A DNA stretch of 64,000 nt from an uncultured Clostridia bacterium (GTDB lineage: Bacteria; Bacillota; Clostridia; TANB77; CAG-508), in contig CAOSLI010000003.1 in the NCBI GenBank assembly GCA_948524275.1, positions 1 through 64,000 on the forward strand, in the 5' to 3' direction. How positions within the stretch are numbered: position 1 is the stretch's first letter; each line of letters begins with the position of its first letter. A program made the translations under genes and the position numbers. Below, piece after piece: positions 1 to 9,106 of this stretch. A model generated the notes under the pieces. That model searched no databases. It saw only the letters and a list, made by a program, of their open reading frames with translations, and was not told the origin of the DNA.

Positions 1-2
1 AT

Positions 3-443
3 CCAAGCACAAGTACATCTCAAACAGTAGAGCCAGGATATTATTCGGGTGGAACTTTAAGTTCTCATAATGTAATTGATTCACTAAATGTTCAGACGAC
101 TGGGACTAGTGTTGAGGGTATTGTAAATGTGAGTATAGGGGCTGGGGGTAGATATTGGTATCAAAATGGAATTGCAATTACCCCTTTGATTGATGGTTTT
201 GTACTTTTGGGTGTGGCTCGCGTATCCACTGCAATTTCACCTACCAATGAGAAGATAGCAAGTCCAGTTAGCACGACGTATTGGCAAATTTTTGATGAGG
301 GGACCAACCTAAATGCCGATACGAAACCTACTGGAGTAGCGAAAAACGGAAATGTGATTCCGAAAGGTAAAATGGCGTTTGTTAACCTATCTACTGGTAC
401 GGGATCTGTGACTAAAGCAATTGTCTTTTACACCTTAAAATAG
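3..443 (+). CDS. C-terminal part of an unidentified protein, cut by the window start
   Basis: The frame is open from the third base to the TAG at 441-443, so the gene begins outside the window. A GTG at 129 could be taken for a start, but the open frame runs well upstream of it and has no ribosome-binding site there. The 146 visible residues are rich in Ser, Thr, Gly and Val and look like a beta-rich surface or phage-tail-like domain. I recognise no family. It is less AT-biased than the genes after it (GGG, CTC, ACG and CGC codons occur), suggesting acquired DNA. Function unknown. Confidence 0.6.
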   Translation, partial: PSTSTSQTVEPGYYSGGTLSSHNVIDSLNVQTTGTSVEGIVNVSIGAGGRYWYQNGIAITPLIDGFVLLGVARVSTAISPTNEKIASPVSTTYWQIFDEGTNLNADTKPTGVAKNGNVIPKGKMAFVNLSTGTGSVTKAIVFYTLK

Positions 444-598
444 CCGAATTTTGAGCTCGACACACCGCCATAAACTTTTTCTTATTTATGAGATGGTGTA
501 ATCTATAGTTGTATAATTATGATTCATTTTACAAATATGTCATAAAACCTTCCTTACTCGCATATGTTTTAACATAAGTGAATAAGGAGGGTTATTTT

Positions 599-2125
599 AT
601 GGCGATAAATTTAGACAAGGGGAGTCTTGCTATAAATCAAGTAATTACAAATAGAAGATGGCAAGAATCTGTACAGGGAGATTGCATTGTTCCAGATATA
701 AAGCCTGATATATTGGAGGTTGTAGGGACAAGTGGAACTCTAAATATTTACAAAAGAGAAGTTATGGATGGAAAAGTTAGAATTGATGGGTGTGTAAATG
801 TATACATAATGTATATAGGAGAAGATGAAGGAACAAGAGGAGTAAGAAGTATAAATCATACCCTTGATTTTTCACAAGTATTTAATATAGACGAAGCTAA
901 CTGCGATATGAATGAGAGTGGAGAAATAGTTTTGCAAGGAATAGAATGTAAAATTATAAATGAAAGAAAGGTTAGCATAAGAGCAAATCTTGAATTTGAG
1001 ATTAAATTATTAGCTAATAGCAATATAGAATATATTAATAACATAGATGTAAGAGATGTTCAAAAATTAGAAAATACAATACAAGTAAATCAGTTACTTA
1101 GTACTGGATTTACAAAAACAATTACAAAGGAAACTATAAATATTGATCAAAGTGATAATTTGGCAGAAATATTAAAGGTTAATACTGATATTTGCAATAA
1201 GAGTATAAAAGTTAGTTATAATAAGATTTTAACAAAGGCTGATATACGATTAAAAATTATGTATCTTACAGAAGACAATAGAATAAGAGTAATAAACAAT
1301 AAATTTCCAATAATGGGATTTATTGATATGCCAGATATTAAAGAAGACAACAATTGCGATTATGAATTTGAAATTAAAAATATGGTAATCAAGCCTAATA
1401 ACGCACAAGAACATTCTATTTATGTAGAAATTGAAGTTGGAATAAATGCTACAGCATATGAGAGAAGACAAATTAATGTAATACAAGACCTTTATTCTCC
1501 ATCCACTGCGCTTAGATTTGAACAAAAAGAAGTCAGAGTAATGCAAAACAAACAGTCATTTAGTGGAAGTCTAAATATAAATCAAAAAGAACTATTAGAT
1601 ATTGGAGATGAAAAAATCTATGATGCTGATTGTGTTGCTGTTCCAAATGAAATTAAAGTTAATAACAACGAAGTCTATGTAGGAGGGAATGTTAGAGTTA
1701 CATTTATTCATTCAGCAAATAGTATGACAGGTATTCAGACCAAAGTGACTGAAATTCCATTTGAGACAAGACTAAAATGTCTTGGAGTAGATAACAATTC
1801 TATTATAGAAGTTTCAAGTAGCATTGCATCAGAAGATTTCAACATAATGCCTGGAGGAGAAGTTAATATTAATCTAAATGTTGATTTTTCGGTAAATTCA
1901 TCAAATGATATAAATATACATCTTATAAGTAATATAGATGAGCAAGAAGAAATAGAGAATTTTGACTATAACATGGTTATTTATACTGCTAAGGCAGGAG
2001 ATAGTTTATGGAATATAGCAAAGGAATTTAGAAGCACTATGAAAAGCATAATGGAGACAAACGATTTAAAAGATGAAAGTATTATGCCAGGGACAAAATT
2101 ATTTATAGAAAAATATATGGGGTAG
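599..2125 (+). CDS. SPOCS (DUF3794) domain protein with C-terminal LysM
   Basis: A 508-residue protein. It carries repeated DUF3794/SPOCS-type segments (the first around residues 10-110 with a VPDIKPDILEV motif, a second around 170-260, a third around 310-430) and a C-terminal LysM domain at about 463-506 (YTAKAGDSLWNIAKEF). SPOCS-LysM proteins are known from spore-formers and are linked to the spore coat or cortex; the LysM part should bind peptidoglycan. I chose the ATG at 599 because AGGAGG at 585-590 sits 8 bases upstream; a longer reading from 578 would place that site inside the gene. It runs straight into yunB, so the two probably form a sporulation unit. Confidence 0.85.
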   Translation: MAINLDKGSLAINQVITNRRWQESVQGDCIVPDIKPDILEVVGTSGTLNIYKREVMDGKVRIDGCVNVYIMYIGEDEGTRGVRSINHTLDFSQVFNIDEANCDMNESGEIVLQGIECKIINERKVSIRANLEFEIKLLANSNIEYINNIDVRDVQKLENTIQVNQLLSTGFTKTITKETINIDQSDNLAEILKVNTDICNKSIKVSYNKILTKADIRLKIMYLTEDNRIRVINNKFPIMGFIDMPDIKEDNNCDYEFEIKNMVIKPNNAQEHSIYVEIEVGINATAYERRQINVIQDLYSPSTALRFEQKEVRVMQNKQSFSGSLNINQKELLDIGDEKIYDADCVAVPNEIKVNNNEVYVGGNVRVTFIHSANSMTGIQTKVTEIPFETRLKCLGVDNNSIIEVSSSIASEDFNIMPGGEVNINLNVDFSVNSSNDINIHLISNIDEQEEIENFDYNMVIYTAKAGDSLWNIAKEFRSTMKSIMETNDLKDESIMPGTKLFIEKYMG

Positions 2126-2126
2126 T

Positions 2127-2829
2127 ATGGATAAAATATATTCAAGACACAAGGTGCCCAGAATTGTGAAAATAGGTGGACTTAGTAACAGGAATAAATT
2201 ACTCCTAACAATAATAATTGTAGTAATTATTGCTGTAATAACAGCAAAAAATATAATAGCTGTCATTAATCCTTTTCTGGAAAGTCAGTCAAAGGCGATT
2301 GCTAAAGCAGAAACTATTAAGCTTGCAAATGAAGCTGTAAGTAAAGCTATGGAAAATATGACATACAATGATTTATGTGGTATACAAAAAGATAATGAAC
2401 GGAAATATAAAAATGATGAATTTAAATGTAACAAATGTTAATAAGATTTGCACAGATATCTCTATATTACTTCAGGAAAGTCTAGATAATAAAAATAATA
2501 CTAGATTTAATGTTAGACTTGGAAGTTTAACAGGTAGTAAATTGTTAATAGGTAGGGGACCAAATGTGGAAATCATTATGGAAACAGCAGGAGATATTGA
2601 AACAAATATTGAATCAGAATTTTTAAGTGCAGGAATAAATCAGACTCTACATAAAATATATATAGATATTAGATGCCATATCAATCTACTTACTGCATAT
2701 AAAGACACCAAGGAAGAGATAAGCGTGCAAGTACTACTTGCTGAAGCAGTTATAGTTGGAAATATACCAGACGCATATTACAATTTTAATAATATGCCTG
2801 CAGAAGAAACTCTAAATATGATGCAATAA
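2127..2829 (+). CDS. yunB: Sporulation protein YunB, read through a +1 shift at CGG 2400-2402
   Basis: Two overlapping pieces make one YunB. The first 91 codons give a short basic N-terminus, one membrane helix (about residues 27-47) and the start of the conserved region (TYNDLCGIQKDNE). At 2400-2402 the in-frame codon is CGG; staying in frame gives 13 unrelated residues and a stop. Skipping the C gives GGA and the family sequence continues (NVTNVNKI, LGSLTGSKLL, SAGINQTLHKIY, AETVIVG-like AEAVIVGNIPDAY) to 2829. The spliced product is 233 residues, close to the B. subtilis protein. YunB is a membrane-anchored protein made during sporulation. This is one of nine genes in the window broken at CGG. 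Confidence 0.85.
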
Positions 2830-2890
2830 AAAAGCCCCTTTTTGAACTATACCCCATTTAGTGGAGTTAGTAAAAAGAGGGCTTTTTTTA
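2828..2890. terminator. Bidirectional terminator between yunB and rplT
   Basis: AAAAAAGCCCCTTTTT at the left and AAAAAGAGGGCTTTTTTT at the right form a stem with an A tract on one side and a T tract on the other. It can end both the rightward yunB transcript and the leftward rplT transcript. Confidence 0.8.
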
Positions 2891-3232
2891 TTTTGCTAAT
2901 TTACATATTTCTGCAAATGCCTTAGAATCTGTTACTGCTAGTTCAGCAAGCATCTTTCTATTTATAGTAATATTAGCTTTTTTTAGGCCAGCTATTAATG
3001 TACTATAAGTCATTCCATTCATCCTTGCAGCAGCGTTAATTCTTGATATCCATAATTTTCTAAAATCGCTTTTTCTATCTTTTCTTCCAACATAAGAGTA
3101 AGCTCCAGATTTCATAACAGCTTGTTTCGCTTGTCTAAATCTATAATGTTTAGCTCCAAAATATCCTTTAGCTCTTTTTAATACTTTTTTATGTTTTTTT
3201 CTAGTAATGATTGCAGTTTTTACTCTTGCCAT
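2888..3232 (-). CDS. rplT: 50S ribosomal protein L20
   Basis: A 114-residue basic protein with the full L20 signature (MARVKTAIITRKKHKKVLK, AKGYFGAKHYRFRQAKQAV, YVGRKDRKSDFRKLWISRIN). It is last in the infC-rpmI-rplT operon, the usual Firmicutes order. In Bacillus, L20 represses this operon by binding its leader; the leader here (4043-4270) fits that. The sequence contains no CGG codon. An AAGGAAGG site precedes the ATG. Confidence 0.97.
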   Translation of the reverse strand: MARVKTAIITRKKHKKVLKRAKGYFGAKHYRFRQAKQAVMKSGAYSYVGRKDRKSDFRKLWISRINAAARMNGMTYSTLIAGLKKANITINRKMLAELAVTDSKAFAEICKLAK

Positions 3233-3253
3233 TTAATTTCACCTTCCTTTTTA

Positions 3254-3457
3254 TTAGTTACCATATGGTAATAATTTTTTTACATGATTTTCAGATGTTT
3301 TATCAACGTAAGCATTAAGTACACTTCCACTTGATTTTTGTCTGTTTGTTTTATTTGCTAATAAATGTCTTCTATTAGCTTTAGTTCTTTTTACTTTTCC
3401 AGTTGCTGTATAACTATATCTTTTTTTAGCAGCTTTATTTGTTTTTAACTTTGGCAT
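3254..3457 (-). CDS. rpmI: 50S ribosomal protein L35
   Basis: A 67-residue basic protein with the L35 pattern (MPKLKTNKAAKKRY, TGKVKRTKANRRHLL). It lies between infC and rplT with short spacers and a strong AAGGAGG ribosome-binding site just upstream. Standard length for the family. Confidence 0.96.
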   Translation of the reverse strand: MPKLKTNKAAKKRYSYTATGKVKRTKANRRHLLANKTNRQKSSGSVLNAYVDKTSENHVKKLLPYGN

Positions 3458-3531
3458 AATTAAATATCCTCCTTAAAATATTTGATAAAAATATATATAA
3501 ATTAGTTTAATACTAATATTATAAACATAAT

Positions 3532-4042
3532 TTAGACCTTTTTAGAAAGAATAACAAACATATTCTTACCTTCTAGAAGTGGTTTTTTTTCAGGGATTGC
3601 AATATCCTCTAATGAACTAATAAAATTATTAATAACCTCTTCACCTTGTTTAACATAGTTCATTTCTCTGCCTCTAAATCTAACAGTAATTTTAACTTTG
3701 TTACCACTTTCCAAAAACTTTCTAGCATTTGTAACTTTAAATTCGAAATCATGAGTATCAATATTAGGAGTAACTCTAAGTTCTTTAACTTCAAATGCTT
3801 TTTGTTTTTTCTTTGCTTCTTTTTCTTTTTTAGCTTGCTCAAACTTATATTTACCATAGTTCATTATTTTACAAACTTTTGGATCATTGTTTCCGAGCAA
3901 CCATAACTAAATCTAATTTTTTTTCAAAAGCTAAATCTAAAGCTTCATTTAAAGATAAAATACCAAGTTTTTGATTATTTTCATCAATAACTTGAACTTT
4001 ATCAGCTCTAATCTGCTCATTAATAGGTAATTCTTGTTTTAT
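3532..4042 (-). CDS. infC: Translation initiation factor IF-3, ATA start, +1 shift at CGG 3895-3893
   Basis: IF-3 binds the 30S subunit and checks the initiator codon. From 4042 leftwards the frame reads KQELPINEQIRADKVQVI and on to KLDLVMVA (49 codons), then an in-frame CGG at 3895-3893 followed two codons later by TGA. Skipping the C gives GGA and the IF-3 sequence continues (NNDPKVCKIMNYGKYKFE, RGREMNYVKQGEEV) to the stop at 3532. The spliced product is 169 residues, the normal IF-3 length, with the alignment kept residue for residue at the join. The only start with good spacing from AGGAGG (4052-4057) is ATA at 4042-4040; rare starts such as AUU are known for infC and allow IF-3 to control itself. 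If the CGG were a dead end this essential factor would be lost. Confidence 0.93.
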
Positions 4043-4270
4043 ATTAAAACACCTCCTAAATTTAATATTTATAAATAGAAAAAGATTGGATGTAAATCCA
4101 ATCTACTTCTCGTATTTTATAAGGATCTCGCAAGAAAAATCTGCAAAATAACTTATAAAGACCTTTTCCCAAAAAGTGAAGGTGAGAAGCAAATGCTCTA
4201 CTTAAATATTATAAATCTGTAGCTTTATGTATTTCGAAAGAATCGTTACGCTTAAAATATTCTAAAATAC
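4043..4270 (-). promoter_or_regulatory. Leader of infC-rpmI-rplT with attenuator hairpin (L20-leader type)
   Basis: About 230 bases between the predicted start of transcription and infC. It ends in a strong hairpin (arms GATTGGA/TCCAATC, 4084-4103) followed on the minus strand by a T run, directly before the infC ribosome-binding site. A terminator in this position matches the L20-leader design known from Firmicutes. Assignment to that family is by position and structure, not by a model search. Confidence 0.65.
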
Positions 4271-4277
4271 ATTATCT

Positions 4278-4306
4278 ATAATACTACATTTTTTATACAA
4301 TGTCAA
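4278..4306 (-). promoter_or_regulatory. SigA-type promoter for infC operon
   Basis: On the minus strand TTGACA (4306-4301), a 17-base spacer and TATTAT (4283-4278). The start of transcription is expected near 4271. Confidence 0.8.
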
Positions 4307-4325
4307 TATTTTTTTATAAAATTCC

Positions 4326-4354
4326 TTGACTTTTTTTTATAAATGTAATAAAAT
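4326..4354 (+). promoter_or_regulatory. SigA-type promoter for rplM-rpsI
   Basis: TTGACT at 4326-4331, a 17-base spacer and TAAAAT at 4349-4354, divergent from the infC promoter. Confidence 0.75.
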
Positions 4355-4369
4355 AATATAGCATTAGAG

Positions 4370-4430
4370 TAAATATGACCTTTTAGAACAATTCCCCGGT
4401 TGGTTTCTAGCTGGTTTCATATATATTATT
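4370..4430 (+). promoter_or_regulatory. Probable L13 leader
   Basis: Between the promoter and rplM is a C/G-rich island in an otherwise AT-rich stretch (CCCCGGTTGGTTTCTAGCTGGT) with pairing CCGGTT/AGCTGG possible. Firmicutes rplM-rpsI operons carry a structured L13 leader in this place. Named by position and appearance only. Confidence 0.5.
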
Positions 4431-4460
4431 ATTTTTTAAAAGAATGGAGGAAATTTTACC

Positions 4461-4895
4461 ATGAATAATACTACATATAGTGTTAAGAAAAATGAAATTG
4501 AAAGAAAATGGTATATAATTGATGCTGAAAACAAACCTTTAGGAAGAGTTGCTTCTGAAGCAGCTAGGTTATTAAGAGGAAAACATAAACCTACATATAC
4601 ACCTAATATGGATGTGGGAGACTATGTAATAATTACAAATTGCTCAAAGGCAGTATTAACAGGAAACAAATTAAATCAAAAAGTATATACACATTTCACA
4701 GGATATATTGGAAACATGAAGAAGACACTTGCTAAAGATATGATGGAACAAAAACCAGAAAAAGCTATGATGATAGCAGTAAAAGGAATGCTTCCACACA
4801 ATTCTTTGGGAAGACAAATGTTAACAAAATTAAGAGTATATGCAGGCGAAGAGCATGAAAATTCAGCTCAAAAACCAGAAGCATGGAAATTTTAA
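4461..4895 (+). CDS. rplM: 50S ribosomal protein L13
   Basis: A 144-residue L13 (KWYIIDAENKPLGRVASEAA, LRGKHKPTYTPNMD, GMLPHNSLGRQM). The ATG at 4461 follows GGAGG with normal spacing. First gene of the rplM-rpsI pair, 17 bases before rpsI. Confidence 0.97.
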   Translation: MNNTTYSVKKNEIERKWYIIDAENKPLGRVASEAARLLRGKHKPTYTPNMDVGDYVIITNCSKAVLTGNKLNQKVYTHFTGYIGNMKKTLAKDMMEQKPEKAMMIAVKGMLPHNSLGRQMLTKLRVYAGEEHENSAQKPEAWKF

Positions 4896-4912
4896 GAGGG
4901 AGGAACTTTAAG

Positions 4913-5317
4913 ATGGCTAAGTCAAAGAAAGATGTATTCTGCGGAACAGGTAGAAGAAAAAGTGCAATTGCTAGAGTAAGACTTATAGAAGGAAAAGGAA
5001 AAATTACTGTTAATGGAAAAGATTTAGAAGAATATTTTGGAGAAGAAACATTAAGAGTTATAGTTAAGCAACCTTTAACTCTTACAGAAACAGCATCAAA
5101 ATTTGATGTAATTGCAAAAGTAACAGGTGGCGGTTTTAACGGTCAAGCAGGAGCAGTGCGTCATGGAATAGCAAGAGCTTTAAACGAAGCAAATGCAGAA
5201 GAATATAGAGCAGTATTAAAATCAAATGGATTACTTACAAGAGATTCAAGAGAAAAAGAAAGAAAGAAATATGGTCTTAAGAAAGCTCGTAAAGCACCAC
5301 AATTTAGTAAGAGATAA
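4913..5317 (+). CDS. rpsI: 30S ribosomal protein S9
   Basis: A 134-residue S9 with FCGTGRRKSAIARVRL, GGGFNGQAGAVRHGIARAL and the C-terminal QFSKR tail that reaches the ribosomal P site. The ATG at 4913 is preferred over an upstream in-frame ATG at 4883 because GGGAGG lies 9 bases before it and the family begins here. Every NNC-GGN pair in it (for example TGC GGA) is out of frame for CGG. Confidence 0.97.
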   Translation: MAKSKKDVFCGTGRRKSAIARVRLIEGKGKITVNGKDLEEYFGEETLRVIVKQPLTLTETASKFDVIAKVTGGGFNGQAGAVRHGIARALNEANAEEYRAVLKSNGLLTRDSREKERKKYGLKKARKAPQFSKR

Positions 5318-5323
5318 AATATT

Positions 5324-5360
5324 AAAAAGCAACAACTGTCAAGTTGTTGCTTTTTTTTTT
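5324..5360 (+). terminator. Rho-independent terminator after rpsI
   Basis: AAGCAACAACT and AGTTGTTGCTT form a 10-11 bp stem with a short loop, followed by a run of ten or more T. Confidence 0.9.
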
Positions 5361-5401
5361 GTTTGATGATAATATATTAAAAAAGAATAAAGAGGGAGAA
5401 A

Positions 5402-6553
5402 ATGATGCATACAGTAATTTTTTGCTTTTTAGCAATAGCAATTTTTATATACACATTTGCAAGATTGATAAGAGAGAATAATACAAACTATGTATACTTA
5501 TTAGTATCAGAATTTGTTGGAATAATCATTGATTTTATTGCATTAGTAACTGAAAATAATTTAAATGTTTTACTAGTAATTATTATGTACTTAATATCAG
5601 TAATTGTTCCAATAATATTTTTTGTACTTGAGAAAAAGGGAATATATATAGATGAGCTTATAAATATTGCAAGATTAAATAAAAATCCTAAAGATGCAAA
5701 GCAAATATTATTAAGAAATATAGAAAAATATCCTAACAGTTATAATTCTCATAAATTATTGGCAGAATATTATAAAAGTCATAATGAATTAGAAAAAGCA
5801 GAAGATGAGTATTTAATGATAATTCGAATAAAACCAAATGATTATGATTCATACTGTAAGTTAGGAACAATTTTGCATACTAATGAAAAAGATGTTGATG
5901 CAAAATACATTTTAAGAGAGCTTTTAAAAATCAAGCCAGACTACACAGAAGGAAGCAAGATATTAGGAAACATACTATATGATAATGGAGAATTTAAAGA
6001 TGCGATACTTGTATTTAATGAAGCACTTAAATATAATCCAGCAGAATTTGATTTGTATTATTATATTGGAATGACTTATACAAGATTAAACGATTTCCAA
6101 AATGCACGAGATTATTATCAAAAGGCAGCTAAAATTAATTCTTTTCAAGATGTTGCAAACTTAAATTTAGGACAAATATGTTTAATCTTTGGCGAATATG
6201 ATGAAGCAGAGAAATATTTCTTTGAGGAAATAAACTCCGAAGATGAAATAGTTAGCGCAAATGCATATTTATATTTAGCTAAAATTAAACTTATAAAAGG
6301 AGAAATAAACCAAGCAATTGCATATGCAAATTTAGCAGTTGAGATACAGCCTCAAATTATTGTAAAAATTGAAAATGACAATACTCTAGGGGTAATAATT
6401 GGAAAGATAAAATTTTCACAGAAAAGAGAAGTCAATACAAAATTAAGCAAGAAAGAAGAAGAGATTATTGAACATTTGGGAAAAACATATAATGTAGTAG
6501 AAAATCTTACGGATAATGCAAGTTCTCATAACTATGAAATAGAAAGAGAATAA
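5402..6553 (+). CDS. Membrane-anchored TPR protein
   Basis: A 383-residue protein. Residues 1-75 hold two or three hydrophobic segments; from about 90 to 310 there are helical repeats of TPR type (for example YNSHKLLAEYYKSHNELEKAEDEY, then NPAEFDLYYYIGMTYTRLND). TPR repeats bind partner proteins. The TPR array should face the cytoplasm or surface depending on helix number. It precedes the pilus operon but has its own leader and may be independent. Specific role unknown. Confidence 0.75.
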   Translation: MMHTVIFCFLAIAIFIYTFARLIRENNTNYVYLLVSEFVGIIIDFIALVTENNLNVLLVIIMYLISVIVPIIFFVLEKKGIYIDELINIARLNKNPKDAKQILLRNIEKYPNSYNSHKLLAEYYKSHNELEKAEDEYLMIIRIKPNDYDSYCKLGTILHTNEKDVDAKYILRELLKIKPDYTEGSKILGNILYDNGEFKDAILVFNEALKYNPAEFDLYYYIGMTYTRLNDFQNARDYYQKAAKINSFQDVANLNLGQICLIFGEYDEAEKYFFEEINSEDEIVSANAYLYLAKIKLIKGEINQAIAYANLAVEIQPQIIVKIENDNTLGVIIGKIKFSQKREVNTKLSKKEEEIIEHLGKTYNVVENLTDNASSHNYEIERE

Positions 6554-6686
6554 TAGCATTTAATTTTATTTTTTGAATTTTTATGAATTTTATAATAAAA
6601 TATGAGTAAAATAATATACAGTAAAAGACTAAATTTGACATAAAAAATACAAATATTACATTTACTTTACATTGCGAGAGAATATA

Positions 6687-6714
6687 TTGACATTAATACA
6701 AAAAAGAATAAAAT
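6687..6714 (+). promoter_or_regulatory. Promoter of type IV pilus operon
   Basis: TTGACA at 6687-6692, a 16-base spacer and TAAAAT at 6709-6714, about 50 bases before pilM. Confidence 0.65.
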
Positions 6715-6764
6715 GTATATATAGAATGTGAAAATGAGAAATATAAATTATGGAGATTTGAAAA

Positions 6765-8397
6765 ATGCAAGAATGCTTAGGGATCAGTATAACTGATAAA
6801 GTAATTAGATATGCAAAAGTTCAAAAAGACGCCAATCAGTTTAAGGTGTCTTCTTATGGCTTGAAATTTTATAGTAATCTTGAAGAAACAATAGACCAAA
6901 TTATTACTGAAACTAATAGCTCAAGAATTCCAATAAGTACAAATATTACAAATGAAAACTACTATTACTTTAATATATTTAGTCTTACTAATAAATCATA
7001 TGCAGAAAAAGCTATAAAGACAGAGTTTGAATCTTTTTGTAGCGAAAATCATATAAATGGACAGCTTTATGAAGGAAGATATCTTTATACAAAAAATTTA
7101 GAAAATCCGGATCAAAGTAGAATTATATATATATATGATAACCAAGAAGATATAGCTGAAAAGACATCATATTTCAAAAAGGTTAGATTAGATACATTAG
7201 CACCACTACCAATAGCCATGTCTAATTTAATTGTTGCTGATAGAAATAAAAATTCTATGATTATTGACCTAGAAGATACGACAACTATAACAACAATCAT
7301 TAACCAATCAATATATAGTGTTGACAAATTTCAAGATGGAATGAAGGAAATACTAGAAAAAATTAATGAAAAGGAAAATTCATACTCTAAGTCATATGAA
7401 GTCTGCAAAAACACAACTATATATACAATGGAAACAACAGCAGAAGATGCAAATAATGAATATCTAAAATATATAATTCCTACGTTGTATAATATTACAC
7501 GGAGAAGTTCAAAGACTACAAGAGACAATAAAACACATAGATAATATATATATAACTGGAATGGGAACAGTAATTAACAACATAGACTTGTATTTTAAGG
7601 AGTATTTTCCAGATTCAAAAGTTGAGATATTAAAACCACATTTCCTTAGTGATAGGATAAATATTAATATTAAAGATTATATTGAAGTTAACCCTGCTAT
7701 AGCATTGGCATTACAAGGTTTAGGAGAAGGAATAAAAGAAATAAATTTTCTAAAAGGTAATGACTGGAAATCAGGATTAAAAACACTACTTACTTCAGAT
7801 ATTGCATCATTAAAAGATAATAAACCAAAAATAAAATTTAATACAAATATGAAAGGAAAAATTGACAGAGTCGAAAGAATTCTAATCAGAAATATCATAA
7901 TTGTATTAATTACAGCGATAATTTATATAATTGGATCAACATTAATATTTAGACAAATACAAAATAAGATATCAGAAACCGATGATGTAATTGCATATAC
8001 AAATTCGCAGTGGACTTTAGCTAACAATGATGATAGACAAATTGTTGAAAAAACTAAAGATTACCAAAAATACAAATTAAACCTTGAAAATGTAAGCTCA
8101 GCAATTGAAACTAGAAGAAGCAGAAAAAATCAGATAACAACATTGCTTAATAAAATAGTATATAACATCCCTAAAGAAGTAATATTAACTGAAATAAAGA
8201 ATACAGAAACTACATCAGGTAACGCAACAGTTCAACACATAACAATACATGCCCAAGCAGAAAAATATGAACAACTTGCGTATTTTAAGGCAAAATTAAA
8301 GAATGCAAATGTTCTTGAAAATATCACATCAACTGAAGGACAAAAAGATGGAAGCACAGTAAAAGTTACAATTGAGGGAGATTTAAAAACATATTAG
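6765..8397 (+). CDS. pilM: PilM-PilN fusion of the pilus inner-membrane platform, +1 shift at CGG 7500-7502
   Basis: The first 245 codons are the actin-like PilM domain (CLGISITDKVIRYAKVQ at the start). At 7500-7502 the frame meets CGG; in frame it ends 14 codons later. Skipping the C gives ITGEVQRLQETIKHIDNIYI then TGMGTVINNIDLYF, which is the continuation typical of PilM. The same frame then runs through a membrane helix (about residues 360-382) and a PilN-like periplasmic domain to 8397. The full product is 543 residues: a cytoplasmic PilM fused to PilN, which usually bind each other as separate proteins. The piece from 7561 is not a separate gene: its ATG lies inside the PilM domain and has no ribosome-binding site. 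Confidence 0.85.
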
Positions 8398-8429
8398 AGT
8401 TCACAGATGTGATTTTACAAAGTAAAGTT

Positions 8430-8470
8430 ACAGATGACGATGAACAAGCGAAGCGAGTGAAAGGAAAAAA
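8430..8470 (+). repeat. GCGAAGCGAG-type intergenic element carrying the ribosome-binding site
   Basis: GATGACGATGAACAAGCG then AAGCGAGTGAAAGGA before the pilO-like gene. Related elements lie before mutL (42250-42287) and the gene at 49043. GC content and wording stand out from the surrounding AT-rich DNA. Confidence 0.55.
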
Positions 8471-8472
8471 AC

Positions 8473-9084
8473 ATGAGAAAAACTTTAATAAGTATATTAT
8501 TAGTTCTATCAATGATATTAACAATTCTAGTAATATGGAAAGGAATTGCAATTAAAAATTTCCATATATATAGTATTCAAGATATATCAGATAAAAATGC
8601 ACAACTTACAGAAACGATAAACAAAGCTAATGATGCAACCGATAAGTATACTGCAGAGTTAGCTAAGATAAAAACTGATGTAGCAGCATTATCAACAGCC
8701 AAGAAAGAATATTTAGACCTAGTTACAATTAGTACAGATAATGAAATTGCAAAAGCTACACAAACTAAAACTTATACAATTGAATATTTATGGAGTAGAG
8801 TTGGCAACCATGCAACAAAAGAAGGTGTTAATCTAAAAATGGACGTGACTAACTCAACACTAAACAATTCAGAATTTAAAAATCTTAATTTCACTGTAAC
8901 AGGTGCATATTTGGCGCTAACTCAATTTATATATGAAATAGAAAATGATAGTAATCTAGATTTTACAATAGATAAATTTGATATGACAGCTAATAGTTGT
9001 ACATTTACAGTAGCTGATGTTAAAATTATACAAGAAAAAACAACCCAAACAACAAAGACAACATCATCTCAACCAGTAGAATAA
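8473..9084 (+). CDS. PilO-like pilus assembly protein
   Basis: A 203-residue protein with an N-terminal membrane helix (residues 5-25), a coiled-coil stretch (about 35-80) and a small alpha/beta domain ending in a Thr-rich tail. This layout and its place right after PilN match PilO, which pairs with PilN outside the membrane. Sequence conservation is low, so the name rests on architecture and position. Confidence 0.65.
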   Translation: MRKTLISILLVLSMILTILVIWKGIAIKNFHIYSIQDISDKNAQLTETINKANDATDKYTAELAKIKTDVAALSTAKKEYLDLVTISTDNEIAKATQTKTYTIEYLWSRVGNHATKEGVNLKMDVTNSTLNNSEFKNLNFTVTGAYLALTQFIYEIENDSNLDFTIDKFDMTANSCTFTVADVKIIQEKTTQTTKTTSSQPVE

Positions 9085-9106
9085 ATAGTAAGTAAAGGAG
9101 AAGACA

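Noticed and set aside
7561..8397. Independent PilN gene
   Set aside because: The homologous PilM sequence begins upstream of its ATG in the same frame, joined at CGG 7500; no ribosome site precedes 7561.
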